Assembly: GCF_038446955.1 (NCBI RefSeq)
Contig: NZ_CP151803.1
Location: 1,302,001 to 1,366,000 of the forward strand
From: Pedobacter sp. FW305-3-2-15-E-R2A2
GTDB taxonomy: Bacteria > Bacteroidota > Bacteroidia > Sphingobacteriales > Sphingobacteriaceae
DNA: 64,000 nt
Direction: 5' to 3'
The notes beneath the pieces were generated by a model. That model was not told the origin of the DNA, made no database searches, and worked only from the letters and a program-made list of their open reading frames with translations. Made by a program: the position numbers and the translations under genes. Of the stretch, positions 43,575 to 53,509 are shown one piece after another (position 1 is the stretch's first letter; each line of letters begins with the position of its first letter).

Positions 43575-44480
43575 ATGAGTAAGTATAATTTAGATTATTT
43601 AGACGAACTGGAGGCCGAGGCGATTCACATCTTACGTGAAGTAGCAGGGCAATTTGAAAAACCAGCATTGTTATTCTCCGGAGGTAAAGATTCGATCACC
43701 CTGGTGAGGCTTGCTGAAAAAGCATTCCGTCCGGGAAAGTTTCCTTTTCCATTAGTGCATATCGATACCGGACATAACTTTGAAGAAACCATCGCTTACC
43801 GCGATAAAATGGTGGCGCGACTGGGAGAGAAACTGATTGTTGGCCATGTTCAGGAATCTATTGACCAGGGGAAAGTTGTAGAACAAACCGGAAAAAATGC
43901 CAGTAGAAATGCATTGCAAACAGTAACCCTTCTTGATACCATTGCCAAACATGGCTTTGATGCCTGCATTGGTGGTGCAAGGAGAGACGAAGAAAAAGCA
44001 AGAGCCAAAGAAAGAATTTTCTCGGTAAGGGATGAATTCGGACAATGGGATCCTAAGCGTCAGCGTCCGGAGCTGTGGAACATCTATAACGGGAAGATCC
44101 ATAAAGGAGAAAACGTAAGGGTATTCCCGATCAGCAACTGGACAGAACTGGATGTATGGAACTATGTGAAGAGAGAAAATATCGACCTTCCTTCTATCTA
44201 TTTTGCCCATTACAGGGATTGTATCACCAGAAACGGACAACTCATGGCAGCCTCCCCATTCCTGAATATGGATGAAGAAGATGTTGTCGAAAATAAGAAA
44301 GTTCGTTTCCGTACGGTAGGAGATATGAGCTGTACTGCAGCGGTAGAATCTGAAGCAGACGAAATAGGGGATATCATTGCCGAGATCAGTGCATCAAAAA
44401 TTAGTGAACGTGGAGCCCGCATGGACGATAAAGTATCCGAAGCTGCTATGGAAGACCGCAAAAAAGGAGGGTATTTTTAA
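43575..44480 (+). CDS. cysD: Sulfate adenylyltransferase subunit 2 (CysD)
   Basis: 301 residues. The PP-loop LLFSGGKDSITLVRLAEKAF and motif PFPLVHIDTGHNFEETIAYRD are standard CysD, as is GGARRDEEKARAKER. It activates sulfate with ATP to APS, working with the CysN GTPase. The stop codon overlaps the cysN ATG (TAATG). Confidence 0.95.
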   Translation: MSKYNLDYLDELEAEAIHILREVAGQFEKPALLFSGGKDSITLVRLAEKAFRPGKFPFPLVHIDTGHNFEETIAYRDKMVARLGEKLIVGHVQESIDQGKVVEQTGKNASRNALQTVTLLDTIAKHGFDACIGGARRDEEKARAKERIFSVRDEFGQWDPKRQRPELWNIYNGKIHKGENVRVFPISNWTELDVWNYVKRENIDLPSIYFAHYRDCITRNGQLMAASPFLNMDEEDVVENKKVRFRTVGDMSCTAAVESEADEIGDIIAEISASKISERGARMDDKVSEAAMEDRKKGGYF

Positions 44481-45730
44481 TGAATTTATTGAAATTTTTT
44501 ACCGCAGGAAGTGTGGACGACGGAAAGAGCACACTTATCGGAAGACTGCTTTACGATACAGATTCTATTTTAGCCGATCAGCTGGAAGCTTTACAGCAAT
44601 CCAACCGTAAGAATGACGACGGGACAATTGACCTTGCCATTCTAACAGATGGGTTAAGGGCGGAAAGAGAACAGGGGATTACCATTGATGTGGCCTACAA
44701 ATATTTCCAGACTGACAAACGTAAGTTTATCATTGCAGATACCCCAGGTCATATTCAGTATACCCGAAACATGGTTACAGGTGCTTCTACCGCCAAACTG
44801 GCCATCATCTTAATTGATGCCAGAAACGGGGTTGTTGAGCAAACCATCAGACATTCCTATCTTGTTTCTTTACTTGGTATTGAACATGTGGTCGTGGCCC
44901 TGAATAAAATGGACATGGTAGATTACAGTGAAACGGTATTCAATGCCATCACTGAAAAATATAAAACGCTGGCAGCTGAGCTTCAGCTTAAGGAAGTTAC
45001 CTTTATTCCGGTTAGTGCCTTAAAAGGAGACAATATCGTTCATGAGTCCAAGCATATGGAGTGGTATCAGGGACGTAGTTTATTGCACTTTCTGGAAACT
45101 GTAGATGTAGAAGATAAGCAAAGCTACAACCTGGCCAGAATGCCTGTTCAGTGGGTTGTAAGGCCACAAACTGATGAGCTTCACGATTACAGAGGGTATG
45201 CCGGAAGAGTGCTGAGCGGTTCTTTTAAAGTAAATGATAAGGTAACGGTATTGCCATCAGGAAGCAGTTCTGTCATTGAGCGAATTGAAATCTTTGACCA
45301 GCGACCGGAAGAGGTTCATGCCGGGCAATCGGTTACGCTTCATTTGAAAGATAATGTGGACATCAGCAGGGGCGATGTATTGGTAAATGCAAATCATTTG
45401 CCTCAGAACTCAAAGCTCATCGAAGCAGATGTTTGCTGGATGGATACACGTCCTTTGGATGAAAGCATTACTTACCTGTTGCAACACAATAGCAAGGTGA
45501 CTAAGGCGAAGATCAACGAGATCGTTTATAAGGTTGATATCAATACTTTGGAAAAACAAAGTGCAGTTGATTTTAAGCTTAATGACATTGGCAGGGTGGT
45601 GATTAAGACTGCTGATGAACTTGCTTTTGATCTTTATACCGATAATAAGGCGAATGGTGCTGCGATTTTGATTGACAGCAGAACGAATTTGACAGTAGCG
45701 GCGCTGATGTTCAGGGCAGTAGCTGATTAG
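44480..45730 (+). CDS. cysN: Sulfate adenylyltransferase subunit 1 GTPase (CysN)
   Basis: 416 residues. GTPase motifs: G1 GSVDDGKSTL, G3 DTPGHIQY, G4 NKMD. Elongation-factor-like domains 2 and 3 follow. There is no fused APS kinase (CysC) domain, shorter than enterobacterial CysN (about 475), fitting direct use of APS by the reductase upstream. GTP hydrolysis drives the unfavourable sulfate adenylation by CysD. Last gene of the operon; a large hairpin follows. Confidence 0.95.
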   Translation: MNLLKFFTAGSVDDGKSTLIGRLLYDTDSILADQLEALQQSNRKNDDGTIDLAILTDGLRAEREQGITIDVAYKYFQTDKRKFIIADTPGHIQYTRNMVTGASTAKLAIILIDARNGVVEQTIRHSYLVSLLGIEHVVVALNKMDMVDYSETVFNAITEKYKTLAAELQLKEVTFIPVSALKGDNIVHESKHMEWYQGRSLLHFLETVDVEDKQSYNLARMPVQWVVRPQTDELHDYRGYAGRVLSGSFKVNDKVTVLPSGSSSVIERIEIFDQRPEEVHAGQSVTLHLKDNVDISRGDVLVNANHLPQNSKLIEADVCWMDTRPLDESITYLLQHNSKVTKAKINEIVYKVDINTLEKQSAVDFKLNDIGRVVIKTADELAFDLYTDNKANGAAILIDSRTNLTVAALMFRAVAD

Positions 45731-45800
45731 ATTCGTTTTTTGCAGGATTTTTTAGCAGGATTACTTTTTAGTGATATTATTTTTAAAAATATTACTTTAA

Positions 45801-45892
45801 AAAAAAGAAGCATTACTAATCAAAGGCTGGAATCTTTTGCGCTGAAGGAGCGCAAATCTTCCTAGGGCCTTTTCTTAGAACGCTTCTTTTTT
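45801..45892. terminator. Long imperfect hairpin, bidirectional terminator
   Basis: Nested pairings: AAAAAAGAAGC (45801-45811) with GCTTCTTTTTT (45882-45892), AAAGGC (45822-45827) with GCCTTT (45867-45872), and TTTGCGC (45836-45842) with GCGCAAA (45850-45856). A/T runs on both flanks fit termination for cysN and for the opposing PfpI gene. Confidence 0.72.
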
Positions 45893-45902
45893 TTTTGGAT
45901 AA

Positions 45903-46619
45903 TTACTCCATGAAAGACAGATCGCCATTCCTGTTGTAGACCATAATTTTTCCGATTTGATCTGCTATTTCTTTTCCGTTGATCAGTTCTACTACATGGA
46001 GGGAGCCATCTAGTCCTGAGGTGATTCCTGCGGTGGTTAGCAATTTTCCATCTTCGGTGAAACGAACCTTTTCAATGATTTCTATTTTTTTGTTCTGTTT
46101 GAGCAGATCCAGGGCGAGGTAATGGGTGGTGGCTCTCTTGCCATCCAGCACTCCTGCTTGTGATAACAGTAAAGATCCGGTGCATACGGACATCGTTAGC
46201 TTTGTGTTTTTATTTTGGTTATTGATCCATTTCAAGAGTTCAGGTTGATGGTCGCAGGTGCTTTTTATTACTTCTGGTGCGGCGCCTGGAACGACCAGGA
46301 TATCCGCCTGGGGTGCATTTTCAAAAGCGTAAGTAGCCTGCATCATTATGGTACTTCCTTCTGAAGGGACAAGTTTTTTACTGGATGCGGAGACGGTATA
46401 TAGGTGGTAGCTTGGGTCCAATGCATTTGCTTTTGTAAAGACATCTATCGGGCCATTCAAGTCCATTGCTTCTACCTGGTCGTAGATGAGAAAGGCAACA
46501 TTGATTTTCTTTTTTTCTTTTTTTAGTTCGGACAACTGATTTTTTGGTTGCTGTGCCTGGGTGGCCAGCGTGCTGAAGATAATTGAAGTCATGGTGATTA
46601 GAAATTTAATTGATGTCAT
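45903..46619 (-). CDS. Exported DJ-1/PfpI-family protein
   Basis: 238 residues with a signal peptide (about 1-22, ending ATQAQ). DJ-1/PfpI fold blocks: VNVAFLIYDQVEAMDLNGPIDVF-like opening, DILVVPGAAPEV, and SVCTGSLLLSQAGVLDGKRATTHY with the nucleophile-elbow cysteine in SVCTG. It is related to the DJ-1 half of the next gene product. Family members include glyoxalases, deglycase-like enzymes and amidases. Its role is undetermined. It lies 99 bases downstream of the AraC/GlxA-type gene on the same strand. Confidence 0.82.
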   Translation of the reverse strand: MTSIKFLITMTSIIFSTLATQAQQPKNQLSELKKEKKKINVAFLIYDQVEAMDLNGPIDVFTKANALDPSYHLYTVSASSKKLVPSEGSTIMMQATYAFENAPQADILVVPGAAPEVIKSTCDHQPELLKWINNQNKNTKLTMSVCTGSLLLSQAGVLDGKRATTHYLALDLLKQNKKIEIIEKVRFTEDGKLLTTAGITSGLDGSLHVVELINGKEIADQIGKIMVYNRNGDLSFME

Positions 46620-46718
46620 GTTTTTGAATTATGAGGTGAAATATTGGACAATACTTAGCCATACAATGGTTGAAAGCCATCGTTTGAGTTATTTAAAGGG
46701 GTTTGGGATTAAATTATT

Positions 46719-47705
46719 TTAGGAGGAGCCAAACAGGTTTCGGTAATAGGAAGGGCTGGTATCCAGGTGACGTAGAAATGCTTTTCTCATGGTGTCTGAA
46801 CTACCGAAGCCACATTTTTCAGCGATCTCATCAAGGGAGAATTTGGTCTCTTCCAGAAATCTGCGTCCAGATTCTACGCGTAGCTTTTCGATATATCGGG
46901 CTGGAGTGAATCCTGTTTCTATATGGAATACTCTGGCAAAATTCCTTGGGCTCATTGCCAGGCGACCAGATAAGCGGTCTACGTTCAGGTTTTCCTGCAA
47001 GTGTTCGGCGATCCATAATTGCAGGTCCCGGATTGGTTTTTTACTCGAGAGTTGCTGACTGAGCAGGTTACTGAACTGAGATTGGTTGCCCGGTCTGCGG
47101 AGGTATAAGACTAAGTATCGGGCAATGGTTAAAGCCAACTCCGGACCATGATCCTCTTCTACCATTGCCAGTGCGAGGTCAATCCCTGCGGAAGCTCCCG
47201 CTGAAGTATAAATGTTACCGTCTTTAACAAAAATCGGATCAGGATTAACGCGGATATTCTCATATGAACTGTGTAACTCCTGACAGTTCATCCAATGTGT
47301 TGTTGCCCCTTTATTTTTTAACAAACCTGCTTCTGCTAAAACAAAGGCGCCAATACATACGGAGCCTACTCTTCGAATCTCAGGTGCTTTAGCCTTTATC
47401 CATTCCACCAGTTTTGGGAACCTTTTCCATTCCCTATGACTGGGGAATCCGGCGATGAGTAAAGTGTCGATTTTTTTGTCGATCGTATAAATGCTGCTCT
47501 TGGTTCTGATCACAATGCCGCTTCTGGTACTGACATCAAGATCCTCCGTAGCCGATACCGTAAGCACCTCATACTCCACATCAATTTTTTTAAGTATTTC
47601 TGAAGGGTAAAAATGATTTGCACCCGTAAATACATCGGCAGGGCCTATAATGTCAAGTGTTAGGGCATCAGGCATGGCAACAATAACAACTAACCGCTTC
47701 TCCAT
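46719..47705 (-). CDS. GlxA-type transcriptional regulator (DJ-1/PfpI plus AraC)
   Basis: 328 residues. N-terminal DJ-1/PfpI domain about 1-190 (LDIIGPADVFTGANHF, GSVCIGAFVLAEAGLL, TTHWMNCQEL) and C-terminal AraC helix-turn-helix about 220-328 (RLSGRLAMSPRNFARVFHIETG, IAEKCGFGSSDTMRKAFLRHLD). GlxA/FtrA-type regulators activate neighbouring genes in response to small molecules. The downstream exported PfpI protein is the natural candidate target. Confidence 0.88.
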   Translation of the reverse strand: MEKRLVVIVAMPDALTLDIIGPADVFTGANHFYPSEILKKIDVEYEVLTVSATEDLDVSTRSGIVIRTKSSIYTIDKKIDTLLIAGFPSHREWKRFPKLVEWIKAKAPEIRRVGSVCIGAFVLAEAGLLKNKGATTHWMNCQELHSSYENIRVNPDPIFVKDGNIYTSAGASAGIDLALAMVEEDHGPELALTIARYLVLYLRRPGNQSQFSNLLSQQLSSKKPIRDLQLWIAEHLQENLNVDRLSGRLAMSPRNFARVFHIETGFTPARYIEKLRVESGRRFLEETKFSLDEIAEKCGFGSSDTMRKAFLRHLDTSPSYYRNLFGSS

Positions 47706-48081
47706 TGATCTTTATATTACGTCACAAAGGTACGGCCGCCAGGCCTCGTCCGCAATGACAAGTTTACGTGCATTTCTGCCAAAAAATGACCTTTGTAAGA
47801 TAGCAAGCCAACCTGGTATGGTGCCTTGAAATAAATACCTTTCAATACCCTTACGATAAATGCTTCCTATACCCGCTATAAAACCCTGCTCAGCATCCTG
47901 CTTTTCCCCCTTCCCCAGCTTAATTCCGGGTAATATTTATTGCTTAAAAAAGATAGTGCTGTGAAAAGACCTAGAAAATTTTGCAGCTTTTCGCTGCAAA
48001 AGATTTCAGTCTTTGAATAGCATATCTTTTTTAAGAAATAATTCCTAATTTAAGATACTTTTTAACCCCCCAAATAAAACT
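47706..48081. other. 376-base divergent region before glgA
   Basis: No gene seen. It contains the minus-strand promoter of the regulator, and a perfect hairpin TTTGCAGC (47980-47987) / GCTGCAAA (47993-48000) about 80 bases before glgA. The hairpin has no T run, so it may be a leader structure or a binding site for glgA control. Confidence 0.45.
47725..47755 (-). promoter_or_regulatory. Promoter of the GlxA-type regulator
   Basis: Read on the minus strand: TTG (47755-47753), a 20-base spacer, then TACCTTTG (47732-47725) followed by T, a good -33/-7 Bacteroidota arrangement. It would give a leader of about 13 bases before the ATG at 47705. Confidence 0.5.
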
Positions 48082-49488
48082 ATGGAGATTATACACCTAA
48101 GTGCGGAATGTTATCCTATTGCGAAAGTAGGTGGACTGGGCGATGTTGTTGGCGCATTGCCAAAATACCAGAACAAGCTTGGCCATGTAGCGAAAGTGGT
48201 GATGCCTGCTTACCAGACTAAATTCATGCAGGAAAACGAGTTTGAGGTGGTTTATGATGGATGGGGAAAGTTAGGTTTTCACAATTTTCCTGTTCGTATT
48301 TTCAGGGAGAAAACGAACAAGTTGGGTTTCGACCTTTACCTTGTCCACATTTCCGGATTGCTGGACCGGCCTAATGTTTACGGTTACGACGACGATACTG
48401 AGCGTTTTCTTGCCTATCAGATTGCGGTGCTCGACTGGATTACCCAATGGGAACACCGTCCTGATGTGATTCATTGTCACGATCACCATACTGGTTTGGT
48501 TCCTTTTATGATGGCTTATTGTCATCAGTTCAAGAAATTGAGTACTGTACCATCGATACTGACCATACACAATGCGCAATACCAGGGGCAGTTTGGTTGG
48601 GATAAGCTTCACTATGTTCCTCCTTTTGATTTATGGAAATCCGGACAGTTAGACTGGAAAGGTTCCATCAATCCATTGGCTTCGGCGATAAAATGTGCCT
48701 GGAGGGTAACCACCGTCTCCCCAAGTTACCTGGAAGAGATTAGCTTTAAGGCAAATGGCTTAGAAGATTTACTCGCACAGGAGCGTGCTAAGTCGGTGGG
48801 TATTCTGAATGGGATAGACAATGAGGTATGGGATCCGCAAAATGATCCGATGCTGGAAAAAAAATATGCGATTCGTACCGTAGAAAATGGAAAAAAGGCA
48901 AACAAAGAGGCCTTATGTCGTGTTTTCAACTTAGATCCTCTGAAGCCACTCTTTACTTTCATAGGACGATTAGTCGGAGAAAAGGGAGCCGACCTCTTAC
49001 CGGATATATTTTATAATGCTTTATTACAGGCTAATGGAGGAATAAATATATTGGTTTTAGGTTCCGGAGATCCCCAGGTAGAAGGAAGACTAATGCAGTT
49101 GAAGGAAGCTTTTCCGGGAAATTATAATGCTTATATTGGTTATAATGAGCAGCTGTCCCATCAGATTTATGCGGGGGCAGATTTTCTGCTCATGCCAAGC
49201 AGGGTGGAGCCATGTGGTTTAAACCAGATGTATGCACTGCGTTATGGGACTGTTCCGATTGTGCGGAGGGTAGGAGGATTAAAGGATACGGTGGTAGATA
49301 TTGGGGACGGCGGTTTCGGAATTTGTCATGATCAGACCAGTGTTTGGGATGTTGGTCATGCGATAGGGAGAGCTTATGAGCTTTACCATGATGAAAAGCA
49401 CCTGAAGGAGATCCGTAAATATATGATGCAATTAGACCACTCCTGGGATAGAGCGGCACAACAATACATTGATTTGTACCAAATATAA
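48082..49488 (+). CDS. glgA: Glycogen synthase
   Basis: 468 residues of the GT5 family. The N-terminal motif KVGGLGDVVGALPK binds ADP-glucose, HDHHTGLVP and the C-terminal MPSRVEPCGLNQMYALRYGTVPIVRRVGGLKDTV (E-x7-E GT-B signature region) are present. Transfers glucose from ADP-glucose to growing glycogen. glgC follows 14 bases after. Length is near the usual 470-480. Confidence 0.95.
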   Translation: MEIIHLSAECYPIAKVGGLGDVVGALPKYQNKLGHVAKVVMPAYQTKFMQENEFEVVYDGWGKLGFHNFPVRIFREKTNKLGFDLYLVHISGLLDRPNVYGYDDDTERFLAYQIAVLDWITQWEHRPDVIHCHDHHTGLVPFMMAYCHQFKKLSTVPSILTIHNAQYQGQFGWDKLHYVPPFDLWKSGQLDWKGSINPLASAIKCAWRVTTVSPSYLEEISFKANGLEDLLAQERAKSVGILNGIDNEVWDPQNDPMLEKKYAIRTVENGKKANKEALCRVFNLDPLKPLFTFIGRLVGEKGADLLPDIFYNALLQANGGINILVLGSGDPQVEGRLMQLKEAFPGNYNAYIGYNEQLSHQIYAGADFLLMPSRVEPCGLNQMYALRYGTVPIVRRVGGLKDTVVDIGDGGFGICHDQTSVWDVGHAIGRAYELYHDEKHLKEIRKYMMQLDHSWDRAAQQYIDLYQI

Positions 49489-49502
49489 TAAACTGAATAG
49501 CT

Positions 49503-50777
49503 ATGACTGATAAAGTATTGGCGGTCATCCTTGGTGGTGGCCAGGGATCGAGGTTGTCCCCACTTACACAAACGCGCTCTAAACCAGCGGTTCCTATAGC
49601 CGGCAAGTACCGGCTGGTTGATATTCCGATTTCAAACTGCTTAAACTCAGGCATACACCGCATGTTCGTTCTTACGCAATTTAATTCAGCCTCGCTGAAT
49701 AAGCACATTAAGAACACCTATCATTTTAGCCATTTCAGTGCTGCTTTTGTAGACATTCTTGCTGCGGAGCAAACGCCTGACAACCCAACCTGGTTTCAGG
49801 GGACTGCAGATGCGGTAAGGCAAACCATGCACCATTTGTTAAACCATGAATTTGAGTACGTACTCATTTTATCGGGAGATCAGCTGTACCAGATGGATTT
49901 CAATAAGATGGTGAATGCGCACATTGAAAGCGGCGTGCAGATTACACTGGCGACGATTCCGGTAACCGAGAAAGAGGCACCGGAATTTGGGATCCTTAAA
50001 TCCAATGAGCAGAACATCATTACTTCATTTATCGAAAAGCCTGCTGCGTCGCTTCTGGCCGACTGGACTTCTGATACCGGAGAAGAGATGCGTGCGGAAG
50101 GGCGTGAGCACCTGGCATCGATGGGGATTTATATTTTTAACAGAGACTTACTGATTAAAATATTTGCTGAAAATGCGGATGAAAAGGATTTCGGAAAGGA
50201 AATTATTCCAAGGATGTTAAATACCTATGACGTGCTGAGCTTTCAGTATGAGGGGTATTGGACAGACATAGGAAATATATCTTCGTTCTTTGAAGCCAAT
50301 CTTGGACTGACCGATGACCTGCCTAAATTCAATCTTTTCGATAGCCATCACAGCATTTTTACCCGCCCGCGGATGTTGCCACCTTCTAAGATTCTGGGAA
50401 CAACGCTTGATAAGGCGATCATTGCTGAGGGCTGTATTTTACATGCGGAAAGCATCAAACATTCCGTGATTGGTATTCGTGCGCGAATCGGAAAAGAGAC
50501 GAATGTGGACAGCTGTTATATTATGGGTAGTGATAAATACCAGGTCCTGGAAGAGATGGAGGTCGATCTGCAAAATAAAAAGCCATGGATCGGAATTGGC
50601 GACAGGTGTATCATCACCAATGCCATCCTAGATAAAAACTGCAGGATTGGAAATGACGTTCAGATCATTGGCGGGGCACACCTTCCTGATAGCGATCATG
50701 CACTTTATACCGTGAAAGATGGCATTGTTGTCGTGAAAAAGGGAGCCATTATTCCTGATGGAACGATCATTAAATGA
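49503..50777 (+). CDS. glgC: Glucose-1-phosphate adenylyltransferase
   Basis: 424 residues. Nucleotidyltransferase N-terminal GGGQGSRLSPLTQTRSKPAVP, LSGDQLYQMDF (metal-binding Asp), substrate-loop SFIEKPAA, and a C-terminal left-handed beta-helix (hexapeptide-like VIGIRARIGKETNVDSC, IGNDVQIIGGAHL). It makes ADP-glucose for glgA. Ends 3 bases short of the opposing histidine kinase stop. Confidence 0.95.
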   Translation: MTDKVLAVILGGGQGSRLSPLTQTRSKPAVPIAGKYRLVDIPISNCLNSGIHRMFVLTQFNSASLNKHIKNTYHFSHFSAAFVDILAAEQTPDNPTWFQGTADAVRQTMHHLLNHEFEYVLILSGDQLYQMDFNKMVNAHIESGVQITLATIPVTEKEAPEFGILKSNEQNIITSFIEKPAASLLADWTSDTGEEMRAEGREHLASMGIYIFNRDLLIKIFAENADEKDFGKEIIPRMLNTYDVLSFQYEGYWTDIGNISSFFEANLGLTDDLPKFNLFDSHHSIFTRPRMLPPSKILGTTLDKAIIAEGCILHAESIKHSVIGIRARIGKETNVDSCYIMGSDKYQVLEEMEVDLQNKKPWIGIGDRCIITNAILDKNCRIGNDVQIIGGAHLPDSDHALYTVKDGIVVVKKGAIIPDGTIIK

Positions 50778-50780
50778 TCT

Positions 50781-52142
50781 TTACTGATACCGGAAGACTA
50801 AGGAGAATACCGTCTTTTCAAAAGGGATAGAGTTCACTTCAAGGCTTCCATGGTGCATCTTCATAATGTTTCGGGTAATGGTCAGGCCAATACCCGAACC
50901 ATTTTTTCTAGTCGTAAAGAAGGGTACAAAGATTTTCTCAATCAGCTCTGCATCGATTCCTTTGCCATTGTCTGTTACTTCCAGGTACAATTTATTCTGA
51001 TCCAGCCGGTAGTTAATCTCTATCACCGGGTGCTCCGCTTCATCCAAAGCATAAATGCTATTGGTAACCAGGTTAATCAGTGCTTGCTCCACGAGTTTCA
51101 AATCCATCTGTATGGTGATTTTCGAAGAGGTTTGCTCCACTTTAAGCATGATATTCCTGCCATTGGCAAAAGGCTGCATCAGTACTTTGATGTGTTGCAG
51201 GATTTCTCCAATGGTATGGTATTCCAGATCGGGGGTAGGAAGTTCTGCGATTAAGCGGTAGTCCTTTACGAAATCCAGTAAACCTTCGGATCTTCTTTTG
51301 ATCGTTTTTATGGCTGGTTTTAAATCTTCAAGGTCTTCATGACTTAGGGTTTCCTTATTCGAAATCATGCTGTTTACGGTATCGGATAAAGAGCTGATGG
51401 GTGTAATGGAATTGAGAATCTCATGGGAGATGACACCGATTAGCCTGTTCCATGCTTCACTTTCTTTTTGCTCGATCTCATCTTTAATATTCTGAAAAGA
51501 GATGATCGTATAATCTGTCATGTACAAATTGAGCGGGATCACTTCGGTCGACAACTGGATGAGCTTGTCCTGGATTTTCAGTTCCATGAAACGTTTTCCG
51601 CCCTTGCCAATCGCTTCGATCTCTTTCGAGAAATCAGGGCTATGCTGGGCCACACGGTGCCAGTATTTATAGGTTGGAATGCCTAATAGATTGGTTGCCG
51701 CCTGGTTAAAAAACACAATTTCTGTTTGTCTGGCATCCTGTATATTGTCTTTGATCACAATTACACCAACAGGAACCTGTTCCAGAATCGTCTTAATGAG
51801 TAGAAACATGGAATCTTTCTCCAGCTGTATGTCCTTTTGGGTTTGTATGATGTCATTGAAGGATTCATAAAGTTCTGGAAAGCTGCCCTTTGTGGCTTTA
51901 TTTTTAAAGTTCAGGGTGCTATCTCGGGTTTTTACGGCGAGGATAAAACGCTTGATGTCTTCCCTGATCTGGTTGATATAAAAGTATAAATTCAGTAAGG
52001 CGGAGATCAGCAGGATGGCTAAGCCGGAAATGGTAAACCAGAGTTCCGTTTTTTTGATCAGGTAATACAGTAAAATTCCCAATGCATTGATCAATACCAG
52101 GCGACTGATTAAGCGGAAGGTGAAGCGGTTATAAAAGGTCAT
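50781..52142 (-). CDS. NtrB/NtrY-type sensor histidine kinase
   Basis: 453 residues. Two N-terminal membrane helices (about 14-30 and 35-56), a linker and PAS-like domain about 110-220, H-box with H240 in GVISHEILNSITPISS, then the ATPase motifs NLVTNSIYALDE (N), DNGKGID (G1) and GSGIGLTITRNIM (G2). The ATG overlaps the response regulator's stop (ATGA), so the regulator and kinase are translated together. The pair is divergent from an ABC exporter with a sigma-54 promoter, so it likely senses envelope conditions or exported compounds. Confidence 0.88.
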   Translation of the reverse strand: MTFYNRFTFRLISRLVLINALGILLYYLIKKTELWFTISGLAILLISALLNLYFYINQIREDIKRFILAVKTRDSTLNFKNKATKGSFPELYESFNDIIQTQKDIQLEKDSMFLLIKTILEQVPVGVIVIKDNIQDARQTEIVFFNQAATNLLGIPTYKYWHRVAQHSPDFSKEIEAIGKGGKRFMELKIQDKLIQLSTEVIPLNLYMTDYTIISFQNIKDEIEQKESEAWNRLIGVISHEILNSITPISSLSDTVNSMISNKETLSHEDLEDLKPAIKTIKRRSEGLLDFVKDYRLIAELPTPDLEYHTIGEILQHIKVLMQPFANGRNIMLKVEQTSSKITIQMDLKLVEQALINLVTNSIYALDEAEHPVIEINYRLDQNKLYLEVTDNGKGIDAELIEKIFVPFFTTRKNGSGIGLTITRNIMKMHHGSLEVNSIPFEKTVFSLVFRYQ

Positions 52143-53509
52143 AGGTCAAATTTTTCTATGCGCCTGTATAGTGCAGCACGGGTGAGGCCAAGTTCAAGGG
52201 CAGCTCTGGAAATATTGCCTTTGTGTTTGTCTATTGCTTTCTGAACCATGAGCTTTTCCATTTCTTCCAGGCCCATTTCTGACTGTATAACGGTATTTCC
52301 ACCGAACTTCTGAGGGCTCAGTTGTAAGTCGCCTGCACTGATTTCCATACCGTCAGCCATGATCACTGCACGTTCAATTACATGTTGCAGTTCGCGTACG
52401 TTTCCAGGCCAATGGTAGCCCAATAACAGGCTCTCGGCTTTTGCCTCGAATTTATACAGGCTTTTATGGTATTTGGTACTGAAGCTCTGCAGAAAGTGGT
52501 TGGCCAGCAGGATGATGTCTTCACCACGCTGTGCTAGGCCTGGCAGCAATAGTTCTACCGTATTGATCCGGAATAATAAATCCTGTCTGAAAGTCCCTTT
52601 GGTAACCATTTCATTCAGTGGCATATTTGTGGCCGTAATTAGCCGCACATTGACCTTGCGTTCCTTGCTCTCTCCCAGACGGGTGACCGTTCTGTTTTGC
52701 AGCACACTTAATAATTTTGCCTGTAGTGGTTGAGATAGATTTCCGATCTCATCTAAAAATATCGTTCCTCCATCTGCAAGTTCAAACCTACCCGGTTTAT
52801 CGTCTTTAGCATCTGTAAATGCCCCTTTGGCATAACCAAATAGCTCGCTTTCAAAAAGATTCTCATTCAGGGAACCCAGATCTACATGCATGAAAATGTG
52901 GTTTTTCCTCAGGGAATGTTTGTGGAGTTCATAAGCGAAAACCTGTTTCCCTGTTCCGTTTTCTCCCAATATCAATACATTGGCATCTGTTGGCGCTACT
53001 TTAACGAGGGTATTTTGCAGGTGTTTTATGGGCGCTGAATTTCCAACGATATGCTCAAACTGTCTGGCCTGGTCTTTCTGTAAGGAAGAATGGATCTTTT
53101 CCAGTTTCTTTACCTTTTTGTTGGATTGCCTTAAACGGGATGCCGCCGATAGGGTAGCGAAGAGCTTTTCATTTTCCCAGGGCTTAAGAATGAAATCTGT
53201 AGCCCCTTTTTTTATCGCCTGAACGGCCAGTTCCACATTTCCATAGGCCGTCATTAAGATCACGACATAATCTTTATCAATAGAGAGGATATGTTCCAGC
53301 CAGTATAATCCTTCACGTCCGTTGCTGGCTCCCTTCTGATAATTCATGTCCAGCAGAATAATGTCTACCTCATTATGACTGAGCAGTACATTGATTTCCT
53401 TAGGAGACTTACAGGTTACGACCTGATTGAAATGTTGTTTTAAGAATAAACGTGCACTCAATAGGATGTCGTCATCGTCATCGATTACTAAAACATTTGC
53501 ATCTATCAT
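52139..53509 (-). CDS. NtrC-family sigma-54-dependent response regulator
   Basis: 456 residues. Receiver domain with phospho-acceptor D54 (ILLDMN) and acidic pocket D10-D14. AAA+ domain with Walker A GENGTGKQ (182-189) and Walker B around 249-256 (TIFLDEIGNL). The sigma-54 contact loop reads GAFTDA (229-234) instead of the canonical GAFTGA. C-terminal Fis-type helix-turn-helix GNISRAALELGLTRAALYRRIEKF. It should activate sigma-54 promoters; the one at 53775 upstream of the exporter is the obvious target. Confidence 0.93.
   Translation of the reverse strand: MIDANVLVIDDDDDILLSARLFLKQHFNQVVTCKSPKEINVLLSHNEVDIILLDMNYQKGASNGREGLYWLEHILSIDKDYVVILMTAYGNVELAVQAIKKGATDFILKPWENEKLFATLSAASRLRQSNKKVKKLEKIHSSLQKDQARQFEHIVGNSAPIKHLQNTLVKVAPTDANVLILGENGTGKQVFAYELHKHSLRKNHIFMHVDLGSLNENLFESELFGYAKGAFTDAKDDKPGRFELADGGTIFLDEIGNLSQPLQAKLLSVLQNRTVTRLGESKERKVNVRLITATNMPLNEMVTKGTFRQDLLFRINTVELLLPGLAQRGEDIILLANHFLQSFSTKYHKSLYKFEAKAESLLLGYHWPGNVRELQHVIERAVIMADGMEISAGDLQLSPQKFGGNTVIQSEMGLEEMEKLMVQKAIDKHKGNISRAALELGLTRAALYRRIEKFDL

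Noticed and set aside
43752..44240. 162-residue minus-strand frame inside cysD
   Set aside because: Antisense to a highly conserved gene; shadow only.
45801..45892. Structured small RNA gene
   Set aside because: The nested pairing sits between convergent genes and ends in T runs on both strands, so a bidirectional terminator explains it better.
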